DNA of 20,553 bases from UBA8108 sp965659285 (GTDB lineage: Bacteria > Planctomycetota > UBA8108): positions 1 through 20,553 of the forward strand of contig CBFHWB010000066.1 in the NCBI GenBank assembly GCA_965659285.1, given 5' to 3'. A program made the position numbers and the translations under genes. Of this stretch, positions 1 to 5,762 are shown piece after piece. Position 1 is the stretch's first letter; each line of letters begins with the position of its first letter. The notes below the pieces were generated by a model. That model was not told the origin of the DNA and did no database searches. It was given only the letters and a program-made list of their open reading frames with translations.

Positions 1-142
1 CCAGTGGAGCGGTAAGCAGAAACCTCAAAGAGACCGCCCTCGGGCTGACAGCCCCAGCAGAACGCATTATCGGCATCTCTGCCCCGGGGAAAACCCATTG
101 GTGAAAAAAATATTGAGGTGGCCATCGGAATTCTCTCAGGTA

Positions 143-171
143 TTGACAAAACAGTATCTTGGGACTAATTT
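143..171 (+). promoter_or_regulatory. Candidate sigma70-type promoter for the TPR/alpha-CTD gene
   Basis: A perfect TTGACA lies at 143-148. It is followed by a 17-nt spacer and TAATTT at 166-171, which matches the -10 consensus only at its first, second and last positions. A start near 178 would give a leader of about 75 nt before the TTG start at 252. This comes from motif matching only. Confidence 0.45.
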
Positions 172-176
172 AGTCC
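162..176. promoter_or_regulatory. Perfect 15-bp palindrome over the -10 region, candidate operator
   Basis: GGACTAA (162-168), a central T (169) and TTAGTCC (170-176) form a perfect inverted repeat with 7-bp arms. It covers the predicted -10 element at 166-171, the usual place for a dimeric repressor to block RNA polymerase. The regulator is unknown, and no repressor gene is next to it. Confidence 0.4.
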
Positions 177-251
177 GTTTAACAAAGGTCGCCGACAGGG
201 GTTTCGGAGCCTTCTTTTTTTCTCCCGTTTAAGCGATACGGAGAGGATCTC

Positions 252-1625
252 TTGGATAATATAGTTTCAGACCAGACAAGTGACCAACCGGAGCAGGATC
301 TCAGCGCCATCGTCGGTGAGATCGCCGCAGAGGGTCTTCAGAAGCAGTCTTTTCATCGTCTCTCCTACGAGGCCTATTCCACGATTAACGGATCCGACAG
401 GCTCCGATCTCTCGTTTCCGATTGGGGTGTCGTAGCCGGCTCAATTCCTTCGACCGCCGATGCGGGCGCCATTCTCGGGTATTTTCAGATGATCCTTGGT
501 GATCTGGATGCAGCCCAGGCCACCCTGGAGTCGAACAGCGGTTCGGACTGGGGTTCCTACTGGCTCTGCCGGGTTCTCCTGGAGAAGAAGATGCCCGCAG
601 AAGCCCTGGCTATCGCGAAGAAGTTCCAGGGAGGGTCTCCCGCTTCGGTAGATTTTGCCTACCTGGCTGTTGAGGCGCTTCTTCAGAGCGGTAGCATTGA
701 CGAGGCTCGATCGATTCTCGATTCGCTGAAGACGGGCCAGAGCGAATCCAGCCAGTTTGCCTATGCCAGCGGACTCTGCAGTGAGAAAGACGGCGATTAC
801 AGGGAGGCGATCGATTCTTACCATCGAGCCACTTCGCTTGACGAAGAAAATTACGATGCCTATTTCCGTCTGGGCTACCTGCTGGGCTTCCATGCTACCG
901 AAGAAGAGGAGCAGAGCGGCCTCGCCCTCGAATACTATGAGAAATGTCTCGAGGCTCGCCCCATCAATACCAACGTGGTGATGAACCTCGGCATTCTCTA
1001 TGAGGATTGTGAGCGATATCACGATGCCATCCAGTGCTTCCAGGCCGTCCTGAAGCATCATCCGAACCACACCAGGGCCAGGCTTTTTCTCGATGACGCC
1101 GTCGCCTCTACCACCATGTTCTACGATAAAGAGCAGGAGAAGAAGGCGGATCGTCAATCCCAGGTACTCAGGATCCCGGTCAGTGATTTCGAGCTTTCGG
1201 TCAGAAGCCGCAACTGTCTGCAGAAGATGAACATTGACACTCTTGGTGACCTCATCATGCGGACGGAGCAGGAATTGCTCTCCTACAAGAATTTCGGAGA
1301 GACCTCTCTTACCGAGATCAAGGAGATGCTGGTGCAGAAGAATCTGCGTCTCGGGCAGGGACTTGACGATCTGGATAGTGAGCCGCTCTCGCCCCGGAAT
1401 CCGCTTGAGGCTTCCGCCGATCCGCAGGTACTCGATACCCCGATCGATTCACTGAACCTTTCTGTTCGCAGCCGGCGTTGCATGGAGCGTTTGAACGTTC
1501 GGTTGGTGAGAGATCTCATCAACAAGACCGAGGTCGAACTCATGTCGGCCAAGAACTTTGGTATGACCTCTCTTACTGAGATCAAGCAGCAGCTCAGCGA
1601 GAAAGGCTTGTCGTTGCGCGGCTGA
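252..1625 (+). CDS. TPR protein with two C-terminal RNA polymerase alpha-CTD-like domains
   Basis: This 457-residue cytoplasmic protein has no signal peptide or membrane segment. The middle (about 165-290) contains tetratricopeptide-like helical pairs. Two copies of the RNA polymerase alpha-subunit C-terminal domain follow, at about 308-368 and 396-457. Both keep the VRS motif (R318, R406), an NFG turn and a TSLTEIK helix. From my memory of the E. coli domain, these correspond to R265, G296 and S299, which contact UP-element DNA or activators. Copy 1 also keeps an Asn-Cys pair like N268-C269, while copy 2 has Arg-Cys there. The start is TTG at 252, with GGAGAGG at 240-246. The rest of the alpha subunit is absent, so this is not rpoA. 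Similar TPR/alpha-CTD proteins are, as I recall, found in Planctomycetes. Binding DNA or transcription factors is inference. ruvA follows after 34 nt. Confidence 0.85.
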   Translation: MDNIVSDQTSDQPEQDLSAIVGEIAAEGLQKQSFHRLSYEAYSTINGSDRLRSLVSDWGVVAGSIPSTADAGAILGYFQMILGDLDAAQATLESNSGSDWGSYWLCRVLLEKKMPAEALAIAKKFQGGSPASVDFAYLAVEALLQSGSIDEARSILDSLKTGQSESSQFAYASGLCSEKDGDYREAIDSYHRATSLDEENYDAYFRLGYLLGFHATEEEEQSGLALEYYEKCLEARPINTNVVMNLGILYEDCERYHDAIQCFQAVLKHHPNHTRARLFLDDAVASTTMFYDKEQEKKADRQSQVLRIPVSDFELSVRSRNCLQKMNIDTLGDLIMRTEQELLSYKNFGETSLTEIKEMLVQKNLRLGQGLDDLDSEPLSPRNPLEASADPQVLDTPIDSLNLSVRSRRCMERLNVRLVRDLINKTEVELMSAKNFGMTSLTEIKQQLSEKGLSLRG

Positions 1626-1659
1626 TTTTCAGGTAGATCCTGAAAGTTCGAGGTATCCT

Positions 1660-2292
1660 TTGTATCACCATCTTAGGGGTAGGCTGATCGAGCTGGGCTC
1701 CCTGAGTGCCGTCGTGGAAACCTCCGGTGTCGGTTGGCATGTCGAGATCCCTCTCTCGACCAGGTCGTTGATCGGCGATCGCCTCGGGGAAGAGGTGCTG
1801 CTCTATACCCACCTCCTGGTCAGGGAAGATGTGCTCAAGCTCTTCGGCTTTTCCACCCTGGAGGAGCGGGAGCTCTTCAGGCTTCTTCTCTCGGTTTCGG
1901 GAACGGGACCCAAGATCGCGCTGCAGGCGCTTTCGGCTTTTACGGTCAAGGAACTCATACGCGATCTCGGATCCAGTGATGTTGACTCGCTCAAACGCAT
2001 CAAGGGTGTGGGGAAGAAACTTGCCGAGCGGATGGTGCTGGAGCTTCGAGACAAGGCAGGAGTCCTGCAATTGGGCGAGCCTGGCGGCGGGGTTGAGCAG
2101 CTACCGGAAGGCGGGGGAGGCCGGGTAGCCGAAATCGCGATTACCGTGCTGGTGGAACAGCTCGGCTTTTCGCTTAAGGATGCCCGCAAACGGGTGGAAG
2201 CAGCCTGCCAGAAGCTGTCAGGGTCCGATTCTCCGGCGAATGCTCCAGGTGAAGCTGAAGAGATCATCCGGGTTGTTCTCGAGAGTTCCTGA
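1660..2292 (+). CDS. ruvA: Holliday junction branch migration complex subunit RuvA
   Basis: At 210 residues this is the usual RuvA length. RuvA tetramers bind the four-way Holliday junction and load the RuvB motor, which drives branch migration before RuvC cleavage. The N-terminal OB-fold starts with the family-typical YHHLRGRL. Two helix-hairpin-helix motifs follow: VSGTGPKIALQAL (about 87-99) and RIKGVGKKLAERM (about 113-125). After a Gly/Pro-rich linker, the C-terminal RuvB-contacting domain (about 155-210) is present, so the protein looks complete. The start is TTG at 1660, with GAGG at 1650-1653 and a 6-nt spacer. It is probably co-transcribed with the preceding alpha-CTD gene. ruvB and ruvC are not found in the window. 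Confidence 0.95.
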   Translation: MYHHLRGRLIELGSLSAVVETSGVGWHVEIPLSTRSLIGDRLGEEVLLYTHLLVREDVLKLFGFSTLEERELFRLLLSVSGTGPKIALQALSAFTVKELIRDLGSSDVDSLKRIKGVGKKLAERMVLELRDKAGVLQLGEPGGGVEQLPEGGGGRVAEIAITVLVEQLGFSLKDARKRVEAACQKLSGSDSPANAPGEAEEIIRVVLESS

Positions 2293-2403
2293 TCCTGGCC
2301 GCGGTTCTTCGGTTAACAGGTTGGGGTTTACGGCGGTTTTTTGCTGCGAGGAGTCTTTGGAGGCTTCGTAAGTCGCTTCAAATAAAGAACCTCCGCTCCC
2401 GAC

Positions 2404-2431
2404 TTGAAAGCGCCCAACTCCCTATTATAGT
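2404..2431 (+). promoter_or_regulatory. Candidate sigma70-type promoter for the exported-protein gene
   Basis: TTGAAA at 2404-2409 (5 of 6 consensus) and TATAGT at 2426-2431 (5 of 6) are separated by 16 nt. Transcription from about 2438 would leave an untranslated leader of about 260 nt before the ATG at 2699. This comes from motif matching only. Confidence 0.45.
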
Positions 2432-2499
2432 TGTCTTTAGAGGAAAAGATCAGAGTCTCTACTTTTCTCTCTAGGACTGCTCCCGGCTGTGATTGAACA

Positions 2500-2523
2500 G
2501 TCCCTGTAGCGGTCCCTGTAGCG
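2500..2523 (+). repeat. 12-bp direct tandem repeat, two copies
   Basis: GTCCCTGTAGCG occurs at 2500-2511 and again at 2512-2523, with a degenerate continuation (GTCTGTG) after it. It lies in the predicted 5' leader of the next gene. No function is evident. Confidence 0.8.
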
Positions 2524-2698
2524 GTCTGTGTGTGACTTGGAGGCTTGTTTGTGGGTTTTCTTTGTCCTGCCGGCAGGCCTTCCGGGAGTGGGTTCCGGGA
2601 AATGTCGGATTTGAAGAAGTGTGAAGGTAATTCGGCCGACCAGCTTTCTTTTTGAGCGGTTTTGCTGCGGTTTTCGGTCAGCCGAGAGAGGGGAACAA

Positions 2699-3835
2699 AT
2701 GAATCTGGGCAGTTGTAGCCAGGGTCCTGGACGCTGCGGTCGAACTGGAAAGACATCGGCTGGCGTGTTCCTTACCCTGATAGCGGTGATGGCGTTTGGG
2801 GTTCTGCTGATGAGGTCTTCCCTTTCAGCCCAGGAGTCGGTGGCTGTTTCAGAGGTGGCGGACAGCGGTCCCGGCGCCGCAGTTTTCGCTGCGCGGCTCG
2901 AGCTTGAGCGCGGCAATCGGGGTGCCGGGGTTTCGCCGGTTCCGGAGGCGAGGAAAATAAGGCGCGCAGTCCGGCACGGTTCGCGGGCGGGCCAGCGCGG
3001 AGCAAGAGCTCCATGGGTCGCCATCAGAACCCTCAAGCCTCCGACCTTCGAACAGGATGGTTTTTTCAGTGAATCTCGTGAGCTCGAGAAATTTACCACC
3101 AGGAGCCTGGAGAATGATTTCGACAGGCCTGTTTTTGATGAGCCGCCGGTCTACGTCAACTATGATCCCGACCCCATGTTCAGACTCAAGCCTCCTGTCG
3201 AGACCCGGTTTGCCAGGGCTGCCAGGAGACTGGCCGAGAAAAAATTCTATGTTGAGCTCAGGCGTAACCTGAAGAGGGAGTGGCAGAAGAACTACGAGAA
3301 CAGTTCGGGGTTGGCCTACGATAAGTACCAGGAGCAGATGCTGCGCATCAACGAGATCGGCAGGGAGGCTCATGAGTACAACCTGCTGGTTGGTGATTAC
3401 TATTCAAGCCGGCTCAAGGGAGAGCTTTTCGAGGAAGGCTACGAAGGCGGCGAGAAAGATATCCAGCTCCTGGGCTGGGGGCCTTTCACGGTCATGGACT
3501 CGGGGTCCATGAAGGTTCATTTCGAGAAGCTTTTCAATGCGGAAGATTCCCTCCCTCGGCTGGGGGAGCCCGAGACGAAGAACCCGGGCCATGAAGGCTT
3601 CCTTGTGTCCGAACATTATCGCGTGGACACCAATCTGAGGTTACGTTTTGACCTCGGCCAGCTTATTGAAGAAGGAGATGTGGTTGGTCTGCTCAAGAGC
3701 TACGGCGTGTCGGTCAGCATCGACTGGCTGTCAAAGATTCTCGGGCGTGAGATGCTGACCGCTGAGCTCGAGGCGGAGGTGAACAGGCAGGGCGATTACG
3801 CCGTTGCCTTGAACTTTGTTCTTATCGGGAGGTGA
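2699..3835 (+). CDS. Exported or membrane-anchored protein of unknown function
   Basis: I do not recognise a family. I prefer the ATG at 2699 (378 residues) over an in-frame GTG at 2621. The ATG has a strong GAGAGGGG just upstream and puts a hydrophobic segment (about 20-38) at the N-terminus. That segment ends in a plausible signal peptidase site after Leu-Ser-Ala-Gln. The protein is probably exported or N-terminally anchored. After it comes an Arg/Ala/Gly-rich, apparently disordered stretch (about 60-105), then an acidic and aromatic region. The C-terminal 160 residues have mixed alpha/beta character and end in alternating hydrophobics (YAVALNFVLIGR). I see no cysteine clusters, catalytic signatures or repeats. 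The gene stands alone, with its own candidate promoter and a long leader. Confidence 0.7.
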   Translation: MNLGSCSQGPGRCGRTGKTSAGVFLTLIAVMAFGVLLMRSSLSAQESVAVSEVADSGPGAAVFAARLELERGNRGAGVSPVPEARKIRRAVRHGSRAGQRGARAPWVAIRTLKPPTFEQDGFFSESRELEKFTTRSLENDFDRPVFDEPPVYVNYDPDPMFRLKPPVETRFARAARRLAEKKFYVELRRNLKREWQKNYENSSGLAYDKYQEQMLRINEIGREAHEYNLLVGDYYSSRLKGELFEEGYEGGEKDIQLLGWGPFTVMDSGSMKVHFEKLFNAEDSLPRLGEPETKNPGHEGFLVSEHYRVDTNLRLRFDLGQLIEEGDVVGLLKSYGVSVSIDWLSKILGREMLTAELEAEVNRQGDYAVALNFVLIGR

Positions 3836-3894
3836 GGCTTGGGGGGTGGAGAGATCTGGTCCCGCAAACTTCGCCGGGACGGGTTCTGAGCGCC

Positions 3895-3921
3895 TTGCTT
3901 ATACTGAAATCTGCTGATAAT
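3895..3921 (+). promoter_or_regulatory. Weak candidate promoter for the coiled-coil gene
   Basis: TTGCTT (3895-3900) and GATAAT (3916-3921) are separated by only 15 nt. The surrounding run is AT-rich, with overlapping alternatives such as TAATAT at 3918-3923. It lies about 150 nt before the next start codon. Confidence 0.25.
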
Positions 3922-4074
3922 ATACCGGCGCTGATTCGGCCTCAGGATCGTGGTGGAGTTTCCCGGGTCAGCCCTCTCTTTTTTCCTTAGTGTCGGTCTT
4001 ACTTTAGAGTTGAAGTCGGCTTCGTGCTGGAATCAGGCTTTGTCGCCGCAGAGAAGAAGTGAAATGGTGGGCTC

Positions 4075-5253
4075 ATGATACAGAAGATTTCTGATCAATG
4101 GGATGGTGTGGAGAAGGACGTCGATCGGGTCGGCAGCCCTGAGGTACAGCAGTTGGAGGCGGTGGCTCAAAAGGTGAAGGACGTTCGTACAGCCCTTCAG
4201 ACGATGTGCCAGGCCTCGGTTACCAGGACAACCCTTAAGGAGGCGGTGAGGGAGGTCGTCGTGTCTCTTATCGAGGAAAGAAGCGACGAGCTCTTCCCTG
4301 AACTCAAGGATTTGCGGGGCAGGCTGGCGCAGGCGGATGCAGGGCAGGGTTCAACGACGGCTTTGTCTGGCGGTGTCGCCGGGGTGAGAGAGTCCGTGGA
4401 TGAGCTCCGCGCCCGGCTCGATTCAATCGAGGCAAGGGCGACCTCGCTTGACGATGGTCTTGGAGCTCTGCAACTCGATGTCAACGAGGTGCGGGCGGAG
4501 GTCGCTGGTACTGGCCGACAGGTCAACGATGAGCTCGAGGTCGTCAGTGAAATGGTTATGGATATCGAGGAAGGACTCGTGCAGCTCAAGCAGTCCATTC
4601 CGGAAACGGCAAAGACCGTGATGGGTGAGCTGGAAGTTCGCATGGGTAAGGAGATCTCTGAGATGATGGAACAATTGACCGCGCAAATCGGTGAGCTGAA
4701 GGAAATGCTGGGTCGTGTAGAGGAATCGGTTCCCTCCAGGGGAATGGTCGAGAGCCTCGGAGAAGAGGTCGGCCAGCGTCTCGGCCGTATCGAGGAGACC
4801 TTCTCGAAGGTCTCCGGGCAGGTGGAGCACATCGACTCTACCACTCCCGAGATCGAGAGCATGGGAGCGCGCTTCAAAGAACTGCGTGAGCAGACAGCCG
4901 CGGCCCAGGAAGAGCTGGGCCGCAACAGCGAGGGGGTCGAAGAAATCAGGAGCACCCTTGGCGGACGTCTCGACGAGCTCGGACTGGCCCTGAAGGATGT
5001 TGTCTCCAGGTGGGAGAGCGACCAGTCAGCAATGACAGAGAGACTGGGCCGGCTCCGCGACTCGCTCAGGGACCAGCTGAAGGATTTCAATTTCCAGGTT
5101 GAAGGTGAGCAGAAGGGGCTGTGGAACAAGCTCAGGGGGAACAAGGATCCCGGCCTGAAGCTCTCCTCGGAAGAATTTGATAACCTGTCCGGGAAGCTTG
5201 AGGGAATCATCTCGGGTCTTGAGACGGTCATTTCAAAGAAGGATGAGTCCTGA
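4075..5253 (+). CDS. Large coiled-coil protein of unknown function
   Basis: This 392-residue protein is highly charged and has almost no aromatic residues. It is dominated by heptad-like patterns of Leu/Val/Ile with Glu/Arg/Lys (about 85-345), for example repeated blocks of the type SxxVDELRARLDSIEARA. It has no signal peptide, membrane segment or recognisable catalytic motif, so it is probably a cytoplasmic, elongated oligomer. The N-terminal 70 residues are less regular and contain one short helical segment rich in Val and Ile. The C-terminal 60 residues are Lys/Gly-rich, then form a final amphipathic helix. The ATG at 4075 is the only in-frame start I favour, although its upstream GGTGGG is close (3-nt spacer). 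Distant resemblance to SMC- or chemoreceptor-like coiled coils would be compositional only. Confidence 0.75.
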   Translation: MIQKISDQWDGVEKDVDRVGSPEVQQLEAVAQKVKDVRTALQTMCQASVTRTTLKEAVREVVVSLIEERSDELFPELKDLRGRLAQADAGQGSTTALSGGVAGVRESVDELRARLDSIEARATSLDDGLGALQLDVNEVRAEVAGTGRQVNDELEVVSEMVMDIEEGLVQLKQSIPETAKTVMGELEVRMGKEISEMMEQLTAQIGELKEMLGRVEESVPSRGMVESLGEEVGQRLGRIEETFSKVSGQVEHIDSTTPEIESMGARFKELREQTAAAQEELGRNSEGVEEIRSTLGGRLDELGLALKDVVSRWESDQSAMTERLGRLRDSLRDQLKDFNFQVEGEQKGLWNKLRGNKDPGLKLSSEEFDNLSGKLEGIISGLETVISKKDES

Positions 5254-5302
5254 TTCGAGCGCTCCAGCTTTTCCGGAGGCTCTCCCTTGCGAGGGTTAGT
5301 GC

Positions 5303-5330
5303 TTGAAATAAACCCCCGGGTTCGTAAACT
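5303..5330 (+). promoter_or_regulatory. Candidate promoter for tRNA-His
   Basis: TTGAAA (5303-5308, 5 of 6 consensus) and TAAACT (5325-5330, 4 of 6) are separated by 16 nt. Transcription would start about 50 nt before the tRNA. A GC-rich CCCCCGGG sits in the spacer. Confidence 0.4.
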
Positions 5331-5388
5331 CGTGTTTCGATTTTCAGGGAGCTTCCCGATGGGAGGCTTCTCAGGAAGGATCCATTGT

Positions 5389-5466
5389 GGTGAGCGTAGC
5401 TCAGGTGGCTAGAGCGCTTGGTTGTGGTCCAGGAGGTCGGGGGTTCAAGTCCCCTCGCTCACCCCA
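5389..5466 (+). tRNA. tRNA-His (anticodon GTG)
   Basis: A full cloverleaf can be drawn. The acceptor is GTGAGCG (5390-5396) with CGCTCAC (5456-5462). The D stem is GCTC/GAGC. The anticodon stem is CTTGG/CCAGG around the loop TTGTGGT, with anticodon GTG. The T stem is GGGGG/CCCCT (one G-T pair) around TTCAAGT. The extra G at 5389 opposite C73 (5463) is the G-1 identity element specific to histidine tRNAs. CCA is encoded (5464-5466). Confidence 0.97.
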
Positions 5467-5511
5467 TTTTTACCTTCCCATTATCGAGCGGGCGCGCGTT
5501 CGCGGGTTTGC

Positions 5512-5698
5512 TCAGTTATTTGCTTCCATGGCGGAATAGGCCCTGGAGGTGAAACGGTCGAGGGCATCGCAGGCTCTCTCTCGCAGTCCCACGCCGGTCT
5601 TCAGCTCAGCTCCAAGCTCCAGGTACGAGGTTTTTTCGAATCGTATTCTGGCCAGGCGGGCAGACCCTCGGCGTTGGTGGTGCCGATGAGAACAGGTA
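5512..5698 (-). pseudogene. Decayed C-terminal remnant of a type-B carboxylesterase
   Basis: On the minus strand two adjoining frames each carry a piece of what looks like a carboxylesterase (COesterase family) C-terminus. The upstream frame reads NAEGLPAWPEYDSKK. The other frame continues with YLELGAELKTGVGLRERAC, then DALDRF, and stops at 5512-5514. The frames meet at an A6 run on the minus strand (T6 at 5631-5636 on the plus strand), so one base has been lost or gained there. Further upstream, the expected Phe-x-x-Thr-Gly-x-Pro-Asn motif is also broken. The catalytic part of the enzyme is absent, because the FHA gene starts at 5763. The assignment rests on remembered family patterns. Confidence 0.5.
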
Positions 5699-5750
5699 CG
5701 TTCGCCTGCCGGCGGGCTGCGGAAATTTATTCTCCAGGTCATTTGCGGAG

Positions 5751-5756
5751 TATAAT
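5751..5756 (+). promoter_or_regulatory. Consensus -10 box just before the FHA-cytochrome gene
   Basis: A perfect TATAAT ends 6 nt before the GTG start at 5763. Transcription would therefore begin at or next to the start codon. No good -35 is present 16-18 nt upstream. A GGAG at 5747-5750 is 12 nt from the GTG and could instead be the ribosome-binding site, so the role of the TATAAT is uncertain. Confidence 0.35.
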
Positions 5757-5762
5757 TTCTCT

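Larger units (their letters stand above)
2293..2698. other. 406-nt non-coding stretch with a candidate promoter and a tandem repeat
   Basis: I see no convincing gene here on either strand. It contains a candidate promoter (2404-2431), a two-unit 12-bp tandem repeat (2500-2523) and the ribosome-binding site of the next gene. There is a T6 run at 2336-2341 after ruvA, but I found no good GC-rich stem in front of it, so I do not call a terminator. The part around 2370-2470 is visibly more AT-rich than the flanking genes. Confidence 0.5.

Noticed and set aside
3..104. Open frame from the left edge to a TGA at 102-104, possible C-terminus of an upstream gene
   Set aside because: Only 33 codons with no recognisable motif; a second frame (2-232) is equally open but runs through the predicted promoter. 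Not enough to call either.
2328..2756. 142-codon minus-strand frame opposite the 2293-2698 gap
   Set aside because: Its composition is low-complexity Thr/Gly/Lys caused partly by the tandem repeat, it has no family resemblance, and it overlaps the start of the exported-protein gene.
3859..3880. GTCCCG/CGGGAC hairpin after the exported-protein gene
   Set aside because: Perfect 6-bp stem but a 10-nt loop and no T-run after it on the plus strand, so not called as a terminator.
4197..5231. 344-codon minus-strand frame opposite the coiled-coil gene
   Set aside because: Ser/Pro/Arg-rich shadow of the repetitive Glu/Leu codons on the plus strand; no family features.
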